Shown here in pieces: positions 34,183 to 44,608 of a DNA stretch of 64,000 bases (positions within the stretch are counted from its first letter, which is position 1; every line of letters starts with the position of its first letter). Below the pieces are notes generated by a model. It worked only from the letters and a program-made list of their open reading frames with translations. It did not search any database and was not told the DNA's origin. This DNA is from Limnobaculum allomyrinae (GTDB lineage Bacteria; Pseudomonadota; Gammaproteobacteria; Enterobacterales; Enterobacteriaceae): the NCBI RefSeq assembly GCF_016649425.1, contig NZ_JADRCR010000002.1, positions 1 to 64,000 on the forward strand, read 5' to 3'. The position numbers and the translations under genes were made by a program.

Positions 34183-34746
34183 CTATTGATGGCTGGATAG
34201 ATTCTCCCGCACTTCCATCAATGCAAACCCCAACAAATTCTGTCCATCCCACAATAATGGATTTGCCGCACGTGGATCATCCTGTGCCAGGCCAATACCC
34301 CAAATCTTATCTACCGGGCTGGCTTCAACCAGAACCCGCTGTTTGGTATTTAGCAGAAACTCACCCAGGTCTGGGTGTTGACTGAATTTATGCAAGTTGC
34401 CTTCACAAACCAGCTCAAAGCAACGTGATTGCCATATCTGTTGATCGAAGCCCTTTACCTGTCTGCCCAGACTTTTGGCCTGTGCGGGCGTTCTGGCGCT
34501 TAAAATCTGCGGGATAATCTGCTCATCGCCAAATAACTGAGCTTTACTCACCATCATCCAGTGCTCTGCGGTTGCATAAGTGACGCCGTCAACCACAAAA
34601 GGGGAGGGCCACCACTGGCTAAAGCAGGAGGCGGTAATAACACCATTAGCTGAAGGTTGATGTCCCCAGAAATAGAGATACTTAAACCGAGAGCCTGACT
34701 TCACCGCATCCTGTAGCGCCTGAAGAGAATAATGTCCCTGTTGCAT
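34183..34746 (-). CDS. NADAR-family N-glycosidase (YbiA-like)
   Basis: 187-residue cytoplasmic protein of the NADAR/YbiA family, which cleaves riboflavin intermediates or ADP-ribose-type N-glycosidic bonds. Landmarks: YLYFWGHQPSANGVITASCF, SQWWPSPFVVDGVTYATAEHW with the conserved Glu, and a C-terminal VDKIWGIGLAQDDPRAANP. NADAR domains also appear in defence and anti-defence contexts, but here it stands alone next to rpoD, so a housekeeping repair role is equally likely. Confidence 0.88.
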   Translation of the reverse strand: MQQGHYSLQALQDAVKSGSRFKYLYFWGHQPSANGVITASCFSQWWPSPFVVDGVTYATAEHWMMVSKAQLFGDEQIIPQILSARTPAQAKSLGRQVKGFDQQIWQSRCFELVCEGNLHKFSQHPDLGEFLLNTKQRVLVEASPVDKIWGIGLAQDDPRAANPLLWDGQNLLGFALMEVRENLSSHQ

Positions 34747-34778
34747 AAATTCCTCCCTTAAAATAAAGACTCAGCTGA

Positions 34779-34816
34779 AAACAAGAAAACCCCAGAGGAC
34801 TGGGGTTTTCTTGTTT
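34779..34816 (-). terminator. Terminator of the rpsU-dnaG-rpoD operon
   Basis: AAACAAGAAAACCCCAG and CTGGGGTTTTCTTGTTT form a perfect 17-bp stem with an AGGA loop, 20 bases beyond the rpoD stop on the minus strand. Confidence 0.88.
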
Positions 34817-34836
34817 ACTATTGATCAACGCAAAGA

Positions 34837-36681
34837 TTAATCATCCAGGAAGCTGCGCAGTACTTCTGAGCGGCTTGGGTGACGTAATTTACGTAATGCT
34901 TTCGCTTCAATCTGACGAATACGTTCACGGGTAACGTCGAACTGTTTACCCACTTCTTCTAACGTGTGGTCAGTATTCATATCAATACCAAAACGCATGC
35001 GCAGTACTTTCGCTTCACGAGCGGTCAGACCGGCAAGTACGTCGTGGGTTGCGGAACGCAGGCTTTCAGAAGTAGCAGAGTCCAGCGGCAGCTCGAGGGT
35101 GGTATCCTCGATAAAATCACCTAAATGCGAATCTTCATCGTCGCCAATTGGCGTTTCCATTGAGATTGGCTCTTTGGCGATCTTCAGCACTTTACGGATC
35201 TTGTCTTCTGGCATCAGCATGCGTTCTGCCAGCTCTTCCGGCAGTGGCTCACGACCCATTTCTTGCAGCATCTGGCGAGAGATACGGTTAAGCTTGTTAA
35301 TCGTTTCAATCATATGCACCGGAATACGGATGGTGCGCGCCTGATCGGCGATTGAGCGGGTGATAGCCTGACGGATCCACCAGGTGGCGTAAGTTGAGAA
35401 CTTATAACCACGACGATATTCAAACTTATCTACCGCTTTCATCAGACCGATGTTACCTTCCTGAATCAGATCCAGGAACTGCAAGCCACGGTTGGTATAC
35501 TTTTTAGCGATAGAGATAACCAGACGTAAGTTTGCTTCAACCATCTCTTTCTTCGCACGGCGGGCTTTCGCTTCACCGATAGACATACGACGGTTGATAT
35601 CTTTAACCTGCTCAATGGTTAAGCCGGTTTCGTCTTCAATTAACTGTAACTTCTGGATGCAACGCTCAACTTCTTCGCTGACATCTTTCAGTTTTTCAGA
35701 CCATGGTTTACCCATCGCCAGAGCGCTGTTAAACCAGTCCATTGAGGTTTCATTGCTGGCGAACAGGGTAACGAAGTTTTTCTTCGGCATTTTACTCTGT
35801 TCAACACACAGTTTAAGGATCAAACGTTCCTGAGTACGGACGCGATCCATCATCTGGCGCATGTTATTGACCAGATAATCAAACTGTTTTGGTACCAGAC
35901 GGAACTGTTTGAATACTTCAGACAGTTTTACGATCTCTTCAATTGCCTGTGCGTTGCTGCGGCCAAACTCTTTAAGGGCTTTGCGTGTTGCTTCATATTG
36001 CAGGCGCAGGTCGTTAAACTTCTCACGGGCAAGTTCAGGATCGATACCGATATCTTCATCTGCATCGGAATCATCAGAGTCTTCATCATCATCGTCGTCA
36101 TCATCCTGCTCTTCGCTGGATAATTCCGAGCCTACATGTGTTGCAGCAGGGCCGATGGTGTCATCCGCATTAGGATCGATGAATGCGGTGATAATGTCAG
36201 ACAGTCGGGTTTCGCCAGTTTCAACGCGGTCGTATTGTTCCAGCAGATAGGTGATCGCTTCAGGGTATTCAGCAACAGAACACTGAACCTGATTGATACC
36301 TTCTTCTATGCGTTTTGCAATGTCGATCTCGCCTTCGCGGGTTAACAGTTCAACGGTACCCATTTCACGCATATACATGCGCACCGGATCTGTTGTACGA
36401 CCGATTTCGGATTCAACGCTGGAGAGCACTTGTGCTGCGGCTTCTGCTGCATCTTCATCGGTGTCTGCGGTGTTTTCTGCGAGCATTAGATCATCGGCAT
36501 CAGGTGCTATTTCCATTACCTGAATACCCATATCATTGATCATCTGGATGATATCTTCGATTTGATCTGAATCGATGATATCTTCAGGCAGATGGTCATT
36601 GACCTGAGCGTAGGTCAGGTAGCCTTGCTCCTTGCCTAGGGTAACAAGAAGTTTAAGCTGTGACTGCGGGTTTTGCTCCAT
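34837..36681 (-). CDS. rpoD: RNA polymerase primary sigma factor RpoD (sigma-70)
   Basis: Housekeeping sigma factor, 614 residues. All regions are visible in order: region 1.1 ([20 protein letters not shown]), 1.2 ([20 protein letters not shown]), the acidic non-conserved insert ([20 protein letters not shown]), region 2 ([35 protein letters not shown]), region 3, and region 4 ending with the [23 protein letters not shown]. It is the last gene of the macromolecular synthesis operon with rpsU and dnaG, followed by a strong terminator. The several plus-strand Ser-rich ORFs over it are mirror readings. Confidence 0.98.
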   Translation of the reverse strand: MEQNPQSQLKLLVTLGKEQGYLTYAQVNDHLPEDIIDSDQIEDIIQMINDMGIQVMEIAPDADDLMLAENTADTDEDAAEAAAQVLSSVESEIGRTTDPVRMYMREMGTVELLTREGEIDIAKRIEEGINQVQCSVAEYPEAITYLLEQYDRVETGETRLSDIITAFIDPNADDTIGPAATHVGSELSSEEQDDDDDDDEDSDDSDADEDIGIDPELAREKFNDLRLQYEATRKALKEFGRSNAQAIEEIVKLSEVFKQFRLVPKQFDYLVNNMRQMMDRVRTQERLILKLCVEQSKMPKKNFVTLFASNETSMDWFNSALAMGKPWSEKLKDVSEEVERCIQKLQLIEDETGLTIEQVKDINRRMSIGEAKARRAKKEMVEANLRLVISIAKKYTNRGLQFLDLIQEGNIGLMKAVDKFEYRRGYKFSTYATWWIRQAITRSIADQARTIRIPVHMIETINKLNRISRQMLQEMGREPLPEELAERMLMPEDKIRKVLKIAKEPISMETPIGDDEDSHLGDFIEDTTLELPLDSATSESLRSATHDVLAGLTAREAKVLRMRFGIDMNTDHTLEEVGKQFDVTRERIRQIEAKALRKLRHPSRSEVLRSFLDD

Positions 36682-36847
36682 AAGACGGTATCCACACTTC
36701 AGAGTATTAAATTTTATCGGCTAAGCCGGTAATCATAAGGTAGTCGGGCTATGTTTATCAGCTGTCGCCTTTATAAACAGCTATGCGCAGGATTTCTTAC
36801 CTGCAATGAGCGGCACTTAAGCCGTTAATTCTGTTAAATCTGTCAAA

Positions 36848-38596
36848 CTAATCTTTTTTTGCCAGAGCCATATTCAAAGACCATAATTCTTTACGCTCTT
36901 CGGCATTCAAACCGTGGGTTCTGTCACGGGCAATCAGTTCTTCCTGACGTTGCTCTAATACTGAGTCATACAGTTTCGCTAACGTATCAAGAAATGTTTC
37001 TTCAACCATGTCCTCTACAATCATGTGGTTCCATGTTGCTAAAGTTTCAAGTTGTTGACTGTAATTATTTCCGCGATACAGCTCTAAAAGTTGTCCGGTA
37101 GTTAACCCCGGCTGAGCCAGACAGGTTTTAACCAGTTCAATAAACAGCGGTACTCCCGCCAGATTGGTCTGTTCTAACCCCTGGACTGACGGAACCAGTG
37201 TTGCCAGATAAGGGCGCTGAATCAACAGACCTATCAGTATACGCATAGTTGTGCGTTTTAGCTGGGGTGCCTGATAGCTTTGTTCAGTTTCAATTTGTTT
37301 CGGCATCAGCTTATCCAGCTGACTGTCATCCAGAATGCCCAGTTTTTGACCGAGTTGCTGGCGTAGATACAAACGCAGTGTTTCGCCCGGCACCTTGCTG
37401 ATAAGCGGCAACGCTAACGTACTAAGTTTAGCACGGCCATCCGGTGAACTCAGGTCGACCTGCGGCATAAGTGTATCAAATAAAAACATCGAAAGAGGTT
37501 GGGCTTGTTCTAAACGTTGCTGAAAAGCCTCTTTTCCCTCTTTTCTTACCAGCGTATCCGGATCTTCGCCGTCGGGTAAAAACATAAAGCGTAACTGACG
37601 TCCATCGGTCAGGTAAGGCAGGGCGGTTTCTAATGCACGCCATGCGGCCTCACGACCAGCATTATCGCCGTCATAACAGCAAATAACGTTATCTGTAGAG
37701 CGGAACATTAACTGAATATGTTCTGCCGTTGTGGAGGTACCCAGCGAAGCGACGGCATAATCAATGCCAAACTGCGCCAGCGCCACCACATCCATATAGC
37801 CTTCAACGACCAGCAGCTTATCGAGCTGATTGCGATTAAGCTGTGCTTCATACAGGCCGTATAGCTGGCGGCCTTTATGGAAAATCTCTGTTTCCGGTGA
37901 GTTAAGATATTTAGGCGTTCCGCTACCTAAAATTCGTCCACCAAAGGCGATAACCCGACCACGCTTGTCACGGATAGGGAACATGACCCGTTCGCGGAAG
38001 CGGTCATAGGTACGTCCATTGTCATTGGTCACCAGCATACCCGCATCATTAAGTGATTCGCGGTTCTCCGGTGAACGACCAAAACGTTTCAGAACGTTAT
38101 CCCATCCGGAAGGCGCAAAGCCAATGGCAAAACGCTGAATAATGTCGTCACTTAAACCCCGTTGCGCCAGATAGTTTCGCGCATCCTGAGACTGAGGTTG
38201 GTTTAAGGATTCCTGATAGAACTTAGCTAACGGCTCCATCAGTTGATACAGACTTTGTCTTTGGTGTCTCTCTAACTGGCTGGTGCCGGTTCCGGATTCG
38301 TAAGGAATTTCCAGACTGTGCATGGTTGCCAGTTCTTCAACGCTTTCAACGAACTCCAGACGGTCAAAGTTCATTAAGAAATCAATAGCATTACCATGAG
38401 CCCCGCAACCGAAGCAGTGATAAAACTGTTTTTCACCGTTAACGGTGAAAGAGGGTGTTTTCTCATTATGGAACGGACAACAGGCGTGATAATTCTTGCC
38501 TTGCTTTTTCAGCTTCACACGAGCATCTATAAGATCGACGATGTCCGTACGGGCCAGCAAGTCATTGATAAATACGCGTGGGATTCGTCCTGCCAT
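36848..38596 (-). CDS. dnaG: DNA primase DnaG
   Basis: Replicative primase, 582 residues, which makes RNA primers at the fork. The N-terminal CHC2 zinc finger is seen as CCPFHNEKTPSF and FHCFGCGAHG-like YHCFGCGAHG. The Toprim core has LLVVEGYMDVVALAQ and CCYDGDNAGREAAW with the metal-binding acidic residues. The C-terminal ~150 residues are the DnaB-binding helicase-interaction domain. Located between rpsU and rpoD on the same strand, the conserved operon. Confidence 0.97.
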   Translation of the reverse strand: MAGRIPRVFINDLLARTDIVDLIDARVKLKKQGKNYHACCPFHNEKTPSFTVNGEKQFYHCFGCGAHGNAIDFLMNFDRLEFVESVEELATMHSLEIPYESGTGTSQLERHQRQSLYQLMEPLAKFYQESLNQPQSQDARNYLAQRGLSDDIIQRFAIGFAPSGWDNVLKRFGRSPENRESLNDAGMLVTNDNGRTYDRFRERVMFPIRDKRGRVIAFGGRILGSGTPKYLNSPETEIFHKGRQLYGLYEAQLNRNQLDKLLVVEGYMDVVALAQFGIDYAVASLGTSTTAEHIQLMFRSTDNVICCYDGDNAGREAAWRALETALPYLTDGRQLRFMFLPDGEDPDTLVRKEGKEAFQQRLEQAQPLSMFLFDTLMPQVDLSSPDGRAKLSTLALPLISKVPGETLRLYLRQQLGQKLGILDDSQLDKLMPKQIETEQSYQAPQLKRTTMRILIGLLIQRPYLATLVPSVQGLEQTNLAGVPLFIELVKTCLAQPGLTTGQLLELYRGNNYSQQLETLATWNHMIVEDMVEETFLDTLAKLYDSVLEQRQEELIARDRTHGLNAEERKELWSLNMALAKKD

Positions 38597-38744
38597 TAAG
38601 CCTCAATTCGTAAATCCATAAATGAGAATAAGCCGCGCATTCCTTCCGGAAAGCACGGCATACTTATATGCAGTTAGCTATTACTAGCTTTAGCTACACG
38701 ACCAACCTGCGCATTAATCGCGCGCTCGGAGTTAACCGAAGGTA

Positions 38745-38972
<228 letters not shown>

Positions 38973-39143
38973 TCAATAGAAATCGGTTTTGCTGCTGGCG
39001 CTGTTGCCAGCCATATTCAAAATGGTGCGGAATTCTACTGCGAATAGGTGCTGCTTGTAAAGTCCTGTTACCGATTCATTCATCGGTAGTCGGCAGAAAA
39101 CAGCCCGTCATCATTGTATAAACAGCTACCATCACGTTAGTGC

Positions 39144-39191
39144 GCTGAAAGTCCCGGTTATTTTTATCTACCCATAATCGGGGCTTTCAGC
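39144..39191 (-). terminator. Hairpin downstream of the VWA lipoprotein gene
   Basis: GCTGAAAG-t-CCCG...TTA and TAA-t-CGGG-g-CTTTCAGC form an interrupted 15-bp stem 26 bases beyond the stop codon of the leftward VWA gene. The minus-strand side lacks a T run, so termination may be inefficient. The rest of the gap is the rpsU promoter region. Confidence 0.5.
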
Positions 39192-39216
39192 CATCAAATT
39201 TTTACTGCTGTAATGC

Positions 39217-40770
39217 TTATTTGCCCTGGCCTTTCACCGGTGAGCTTTTTGGGAGCTCGTTTTGGGCATTGCCAACCAACTGAATAAACTCTGAACGCAG
39301 ATCGTATTTATCCGCACCGCGACCTTCATTTGCCAGCTTCAGAGTATCGTCCAGCGTGAATGCGCCAGTTGATGCTCCGTTATCTTTTAACTGCTGAGCA
39401 AATGCAGCGACCGCAGCGGCGAAGCGGAAATCTTTGCTGCTGTTATCCAGTGTATTGTTCATTTGTGATTCAGGAACCGGCAGCTCAATACGCTGAGGGG
39501 TGCCTTGTGCATTTGGCGTTTTATAGCGCAGATGCATCATAGCAATCTCTTTGGTTTGACGCAGGTAACTGTTAGCGGATGGCGTACCGATGAAACTATA
39601 TTGTTCAGCGCTCCACTCTTCTGAGCTGCCCGCCGGAATAATTTCATACAGCGCAGTCATGGTTTGACCAGTGACCACAACACCGCTATTTGTTGCATTG
39701 CTGTTCTCTTCTGATGGGGCCTGATAACCCAACAGGCGGTAAGCCTTGATATAAGTTGGGTTAAACTCGACTTTCATGGAGAAATCTTTTGCTACCGGAG
39801 TTTGTGTTGCGCTTAATTGCTCATCCCAAACTTTGTCGCTGTCGCGTACGTTGTCGATGTACTGATGAACACCGTGACCAACGTAAGCCACTTCAGCCAG
39901 TGGCGATGGGCTAAACTGACTGGCCGTGAAGCCTAAGGTCGTTAGCGAAATTTGTGCTGCAGGATGGTTAGCGAAGAAGTCACTGGCATCCTGTACAGTG
40001 CTGAAGCCTGCATTATAGGTGCTGTTACCCACCAGAATAACGCGGTTGATACCATCAGCAATATAGTGATCTTTTGCCAGCGTATAAGCTTCTGTCAGAC
40101 GAGAGCTGTCCTGAAGGGTCTTTCCACTGCTTAAACTGGAGATTGCAGACAGCATTTTGTCTTTTTTATCGCCGGTAGTGGGTTCCAGCAGAACGCCTTT
40201 ATCACCGGAGGCACTCAGCAGAGTCAGAGTATCCTGTGGCGTTAATTGATTAACCAGATGAGTCAGGCTGGTCTTGATAAGCGACAGGTCAGCACCTTCT
40301 CCGCCCACTAACACCACCAGATTTGCCGCACGACGTTCAGCACTGGCTTGAGCATCACCGGCTTTAATTGCTACACGCAGCAAGCGGGTATTGGGGTTCC
40401 ATGGCGTAATGGCGATTTCACCGTTAGCCGCGAAAGGAATTCGCCCTTGTGGTTGTGGATAATCGTAAGGGAAGAAATTTACCCACTCAGACAACTGAAT
40501 GCTGTCTTTTCCTGGCAAGCTTGAGCGTGCCAGAGCACGGCGCATATTATTGTAGCTACCGTTATTGTCTGCGGCAGAAATCAATACTTCAGGGCCATTT
40601 TGGGTGCTTGTTTTATAAGCCTGTTTGATTTCCTGCTCTGGTGATCCTGCCGTTTTTGCTGGCGAAGGAAGATTTAAGTTAGGATCGGTTGAGCTACAGC
40701 CGGCAAGTACCAGTGCACTCAACAATGCCAGGGAATGGATTCCACGTTTAACACTTTGAGCTTTAGTCAT
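39217..40770 (-). CDS. YfbK-type VWA-domain lipoprotein with degenerate MIDAS
   Basis: 517-residue lipoprotein (lipobox LVLAGC, Cys at residue 25). It shows the organisation of E. coli YfbK: WVNFFPYDYPQP, a von Willebrand A domain (about 150-330) and the YfbK-type C-terminal domain with YEIIPAG and a DFRFAAAVAAFAQ helix. The VWA metal site normally starts DxSGS. Here the strand reads VVLVGGEGAD (152-161), and the later Asp loop reads VGNSTYNAG, so the metal site appears lost. The ATG at 40770 is chosen over a TTG five codons upstream. Likely a periplasmic scaffold; function unknown. It is a monocistron divergent from tsaD. Confidence 0.82.
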   Translation of the reverse strand: MTKAQSVKRGIHSLALLSALVLAGCSSTDPNLNLPSPAKTAGSPEQEIKQAYKTSTQNGPEVLISAADNNGSYNNMRRALARSSLPGKDSIQLSEWVNFFPYDYPQPQGRIPFAANGEIAITPWNPNTRLLRVAIKAGDAQASAERRAANLVVLVGGEGADLSLIKTSLTHLVNQLTPQDTLTLLSASGDKGVLLEPTTGDKKDKMLSAISSLSSGKTLQDSSRLTEAYTLAKDHYIADGINRVILVGNSTYNAGFSTVQDASDFFANHPAAQISLTTLGFTASQFSPSPLAEVAYVGHGVHQYIDNVRDSDKVWDEQLSATQTPVAKDFSMKVEFNPTYIKAYRLLGYQAPSEENSNATNSGVVVTGQTMTALYEIIPAGSSEEWSAEQYSFIGTPSANSYLRQTKEIAMMHLRYKTPNAQGTPQRIELPVPESQMNNTLDNSSKDFRFAAAVAAFAQQLKDNGASTGAFTLDDTLKLANEGRGADKYDLRSEFIQLVGNAQNELPKSSPVKGQGK

Positions 40771-41050
40771 TTCTATCTCAATCAAGTTGTTTGGTGTTCA
40801 TTGGATGGACAAAAGAAAGGCGAAGCATACCCAGAGTTTCCGGGGTGCTGCAAGCGACTTTGCGTTTAGTTTATCGAAATATGTTAGTGACTGCTGCTAA
40901 TTAGTGATATTCAGTAGCATTTTTATTGAAGTGAGTGATTCTTTATTTTCAGCTTATCGTCTGTGTTATTATTTAACGCAATACAAATTGTGTGTTTGCA
41001 CCGCTGTTGCAAGCGCACAGGTCATGAATTCAGAGGTTGTTTGGCAGGTT

Positions 41051-42067
41051 ATGCGTATATTAGGTATTGAAACGTCATGCGATGAAACCGGTGTGGCGAT
41101 TTATGACGATCGGCAGGGTTTATTAGCGGATCAACTTTATAGCCAGGTTAAACTGCATGCAGATTATGGCGGTGTGGTACCTGAGCTGGCGTCTCGCGAT
41201 CACGTACGTAAAACCGTTCCTCTTATTCAGGCTGCACTGAAGCAGGCGAATCTAACCGCCGCCGATATTGACGGTATTGCTTATACTGCCGGGCCGGGTC
41301 TGGTGGGAGCGCTATTAGTTGGTGCAACCGTTGGGCGCTCTTTGGCTCTGGCGTGGAATGTTCCGGCAGTAGCCGTTCATCATATGGAAGGGCATCTGTT
41401 AGCGCCGATGCTGGAAGATAATCCACCCGAGTTTCCTTTTGTTGCGCTGCTGGTTTCGGGGGGGCATACCCAGTTAATCAGCGTTACGGGTATCGGCCAT
41501 TATGAGCTGTTGGGGGAGTCCATTGATGATGCGGCCGGTGAAGCATTTGATAAAACGGCTAAACTGCTAGGGCTGGATTATCCCGGTGGGCCGATGCTAT
41601 CTAAAATGGCACAGCAGGGTGTCGCCGGGCGCTTTACTTTCCCTCGTCCAATGACCGATCGTCCGGGCCTTGATTTTAGTTTCTCCGGTCTTAAAACATT
41701 TGCGGCGAATACCATTCGCCAGTCCGGTGATGATGAGCAAACCAAAGCGGATATCGCCAGAGCATTTGAAGACGCGGTAGTGGATACGCTGGCAATAAAA
41801 TGCCGTCGGGCATTGGATGAAACCGGATTTAACCGGCTGGTGATGGCTGGCGGAGTAAGCGCTAACCGCACACTACGCAGCAAAATGGCCGACATCATGA
41901 AACAGCGCAAAGGTGAAGTGTTTTATGCTCGTCCGGAGTTCTGTACCGATAATGGTGCCATGATTGCTTATGCAGGAATGGTTCGATTGAAAGCCGGTGA
42001 AGCCACAGGACTGGAAGTCTCGGTTCGCCCACGCTGGCCGCTGGATCAGCTACCACCGGTAAGTTGA
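41051..42067 (+). CDS. tsaD: tRNA t6A37 threonylcarbamoyltransferase TsaD
   Basis: Subunit of the TsaB-TsaD-TsaE machinery that installs N6-threonylcarbamoyladenosine at position 37 of ANN-decoding tRNAs; 338 residues. The start [20 protein letters not shown] is invariant, so the longer frame back to 40904 is rejected. Metal-binding HHMEGHL and the phosphate-loop VSGGHTQL are present, as are GGPMLSKMA and [10 protein letters not shown] near the end. The upstream gap toward the VWA gene contains the promoter. E. coli tsaD is likewise divergent from rpsU. Confidence 0.97.
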   Translation: MRILGIETSCDETGVAIYDDRQGLLADQLYSQVKLHADYGGVVPELASRDHVRKTVPLIQAALKQANLTAADIDGIAYTAGPGLVGALLVGATVGRSLALAWNVPAVAVHHMEGHLLAPMLEDNPPEFPFVALLVSGGHTQLISVTGIGHYELLGESIDDAAGEAFDKTAKLLGLDYPGGPMLSKMAQQGVAGRFTFPRPMTDRPGLDFSFSGLKTFAANTIRQSGDDEQTKADIARAFEDAVVDTLAIKCRRALDETGFNRLVMAGGVSANRTLRSKMADIMKQRKGEVFYARPEFCTDNGAMIAYAGMVRLKAGEATGLEVSVRPRWPLDQLPPVS

Positions 42068-42102
42068 ACCTGATTGAGTTTGAATAACTAAAAAGTGATC
42101 CT

Positions 42103-42142
42103 GGCCGTAAATATGTATTTGTTTAAACAGGTATTTACGGCC
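42103..42142. terminator. Bidirectional terminator between tsaD and plsY
   Basis: GGCCGTAAATA (42103-42113) and TATTTACGGCC (42132-42142) form a perfect 11-bp stem between two convergent genes. A CTTTTTAG run follows it on the minus strand. Confidence 0.8.
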
Positions 42143-42166
42143 GATGAATTTTGTTGAATGGTTAAT

Positions 42167-42802
42167 TTATTCTGGTTTATCGTTATCTGCTGTTTCTTCT
42201 GTCTTTTTCTTCTTAAAACGATCCCAAATCTTTCCTTCCTGACCACGCCATAATCGTTGAATATTGTCATGATGACGAATCAATACCAGACAGGAAAGCA
42301 TTGCTACCGGAAAGGTAAATTGAGGTTTAAACCACCAGGTATAAAACGGCGCAATAAGCGCACTGATAATAGCACCCAGAGAAGAATAGCCACTGAGCAG
42401 CACGGTTAACAGCCAGGTACCGGTCATCAGTCCGGTGAGATCCCAGCCTATCGGTGCAATGGCACCAAATGCTGTGGCTACACCTTTTCCGCCGCGAAAG
42501 TGAAAGAAGATCGGGTAGATATGCCCAAGACAGGCTGCAATGGCAGTTAAACCGAGATAAAGCGGGGAAAGGTTCAGCTTGTAGGCCACCCAAACAGGGA
42601 TCATACCTTTTAGCACATCGAATATTAATACCGCCGCCGCAGCAGCTTTCCCACCAATACGTAGCACATTGGTTGCACCGGGATTACCGGAACCATGCTC
42701 TCGTGGGTCGGGCAGTTTGGCGATACGACAAACCAACACTGCGCTGGATATTGATCCACATAGATAGGCGATAATGATCATGCCAAGCGCGATAGCACTC
42801 AT
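42167..42802 (-). CDS. plsY: Glycerol-3-phosphate acyltransferase PlsY
   Basis: Inner-membrane enzyme that moves the acyl group from acyl phosphate to glycerol-3-phosphate, the first step of phospholipid synthesis; 211 residues with about five membrane helices. Signatures are [12 protein letters not shown] and [13 protein letters not shown]. The C-terminal tail ([16 protein letters not shown]) is highly polar. Transcribed divergently from folB, as in E. coli. Confidence 0.96.
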   Translation of the reverse strand: MSAIALGMIIIAYLCGSISSAVLVCRIAKLPDPREHGSGNPGATNVLRIGGKAAAAAVLIFDVLKGMIPVWVAYKLNLSPLYLGLTAIAACLGHIYPIFFHFRGGKGVATAFGAIAPIGWDLTGLMTGTWLLTVLLSGYSSLGAIISALIAPFYTWWFKPQFTFPVAMLSCLVLIRHHDNIQRLWRGQEGKIWDRFKKKKTEETADNDKPE

Positions 42803-42909
42803 AAACTCGATTCCATCTAATAATTGTCGTTTTACTCTCTACTAACATGGATAATACGCATATTCTGCCCGAAGTGGTACGTCTTAATTGAAAAACTGAG
42901 AGTGGTGTT

Positions 42910-43269
42910 ATGGATATCGTATTTATAGAACAGCTCAGCGTCATTACAACCATTGGGGTTTATGACTGGGAGCAGACGATTAAACAGAAGCTTATTTTCG
43001 ATATCGAAATGGGCTGGGATAATCGCAAAGCTGCCGTCAGTGACAACGTTTGTGACTGCCTGAGCTATGCCGATGTCAGCGAAGTCGTGATTGAAAAGGT
43101 CGAAAACGAGCGTTTTGCCTTAGTAGAACGCGTCGCAGAAGAAGTGGCTGATTTATTAATGCAGCGTTTTTCTATTCCATGGATTAGGATCAAGCTGAGT
43201 AAACCGGGAGCCGTAGCAGCGGCGAAGCAGGTTGGTGTGATCATTGAACGTGGTTCACGTTTAGCCTGA
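42910..43269 (+). CDS. folB: Dihydroneopterin aldolase FolB
   Basis: 119-residue enzyme of folate synthesis converting 7,8-dihydroneopterin to 6-hydroxymethyl-dihydropterin and glycolaldehyde (bifunctional epimerase). Landmarks are TIGVYDWEQTIKQKL, DCLSYADVSE and VRIKLSKPGA-like IRIKLSKPGAVAAAKQVGV with the conserved active-site Lys and Glu positions. Complete and in its expected location next to plsY and uppP. Confidence 0.96.
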   Translation: MDIVFIEQLSVITTIGVYDWEQTIKQKLIFDIEMGWDNRKAAVSDNVCDCLSYADVSEVVIEKVENERFALVERVAEEVADLLMQRFSIPWIRIKLSKPGAVAAAKQVGVIIERGSRLA

Positions 43270-43395
43270 AAGAATAAGTCCGATAGAATGAAACTAAATG
43301 GGTTGATTTCTGTCTGAGCTGCGCGGGTTATTAAAATTATTGTCTGGTAATCAGGCACAAATATTTTCTTTATATATTTTGCAAGGGATCTATTG

Positions 43396-44217
43396 ATGGA
43401 TGGTTTTCACTCGTTGGTCGTGGCATTTATTCTCGGTGTTGTTGAGGGGTTGACCGAGTTTCTGCCGGTTTCTTCAACGGGACATATGATTATTGTCGGT
43501 GAGCTGTTGGGTTTTTCTGGCGACACTGCATCTACATTTGAAGTAGTTATTCAGTTAGGGTCAATTCTTGCGGTAGTAGTGGTGTTTTGGCGCCGCTTGT
43601 TTGGTTTGATTGGTATTCATTTTGGTGAGGTTCCTCATGAAGGGAGAGGCAAGGGGCGCCTGACGCTGGCACATATTATTTTAGGTATGTTACCGGCAGT
43701 GATTGCGGGTTTTGCGCTGCATGATGATATTAAACAATATTTGTTTGGCGCTAAAACCGTTATGTATGCCCTGATTGCCGGTGGTTTATTGCTGATTGCC
43801 GCTGAAATGCTAAAGCCTAAAATTCCGCGCGCGGAAGGGCTGGATGATATGACATATCGTCAGGCTTTCATTATCGGCTGTTTTCAGTGTCTGGCTCTGT
43901 GGCCGGGTTTTTCCCGTTCAGGCGCCACCATCTCCGGTGGAATGCTGATTGGCGTTAGCCGTTATGCGGCGTCAGAGTTCTCCTTTATTCTGGCAGTACC
44001 GATGATGCTTGGTGCGACGATATTGGTGATGTACAAAAGCATTGGTCTGCTGGTTTGGGATGATTTACCCATGTTTGCCGTCGGCTTTGTTACTGCTTTT
44101 ATTGTGGCGTTACTGGCGATTAAAACCTTCCTGAGCGTGATTAAGCGTTTCTCTTTTATTCCATTCGCTATTTATCGTTTCTTTGTGGCTGGCGTTATTT
44201 ATCTGGTGTTTTTCTGA
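43396..44217 (+). CDS. uppP: Undecaprenyl-diphosphatase UppP (BacA)
   Basis: Inner-membrane phosphatase that recycles undecaprenyl diphosphate for peptidoglycan and other glycans; loss raises bacitracin sensitivity. 273 residues, about eight helices. Both active-site motifs are present: [15 protein letters not shown] and [15 protein letters not shown]. The ATG at 43396 with AAGGG nine bases upstream is preferred to the TTG one codon before. Confidence 0.96.
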   Translation: MDGFHSLVVAFILGVVEGLTEFLPVSSTGHMIIVGELLGFSGDTASTFEVVIQLGSILAVVVVFWRRLFGLIGIHFGEVPHEGRGKGRLTLAHIILGMLPAVIAGFALHDDIKQYLFGAKTVMYALIAGGLLLIAAEMLKPKIPRAEGLDDMTYRQAFIIGCFQCLALWPGFSRSGATISGGMLIGVSRYAASEFSFILAVPMMLGATILVMYKSIGLLVWDDLPMFAVGFVTAFIVALLAIKTFLSVIKRFSFIPFAIYRFFVAGVIYLVFF

Positions 44218-44248
44218 TTTAAGGATCAGAAGCACGATGAATAAAAAA

Positions 44249-44274
44249 GGCACTGATTGGTAACAATCCGTGCC
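44249..44274 (-). terminator. Terminator-like hairpin facing cca
   Basis: GGCAC-t-GATTG and CAATC-c-GTGCC form a stem with one mismatch and a GTAA loop. On the minus strand it is followed by TTTTTT, so it can terminate leftward transcripts from cca. It also lies 30 bases after uppP. Confidence 0.65.
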
Positions 44275-44422
44275 TGAGACTGCTGAAAAATCGAATAAAT
44301 CAGCAACTGTGAATATTCCGTCTGTAAAAATGATGTTGCTTAAATTAACTCAGTGCTCGGCCGGAGGATCATTTGTACTCAGCTACGGTGCGAGTTGGGT
44401 CTGGCCGGGTTAGGGGCAGTTA

Positions 44423-44509
44423 TGAAACACCTGACGGTGTTTCACCCTTTGGGCCAACGCAAGCGTTGTACAAACAGGCTTTGCCTGTTTGTCCGGCAGC
44501 TAAAGCTGC
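44423..44509. repeat. Chain of four perfect hairpins at the uppP/cca convergent junction
   Basis: Four stems follow one another: TGAAACACC/GGTGTTTCA (44423-44444), AACGC/GCGTT (44456-44467), ACAAACAGGC/GCCTGTTTGT (44470-44492, 3-base loop) and GCAGC/GCTGC (44496-44509). The 390-base gap holds no credible gene. The arrangement resembles a REP/MITE-type palindromic element or a decayed structured RNA. Confidence 0.7.
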
Positions 44510-44608
44510 TACGCCCCCAACACCCGTCCCTCTCAACGATTGGCTATGTTAAGACATGAAACTGAATCATATGACTTTGTCATCAGTGATGTCAGACTGA
44601 CAAATGAA

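Noticed and set aside
35909-36539. Several plus-strand Ser-rich ORFs opposite rpoD
   Set aside because: They are mirror translations of the acidic and conserved parts of rpoD; the Ser runs reflect the GAC/GAT repeats of its acidic insert.
40904-41050. 49-residue N-terminal extension of TsaD
   Set aside because: The universally conserved TsaD start ([12 protein letters not shown]) is at 41051; the upstream reading has no homology or ribosome-binding site.
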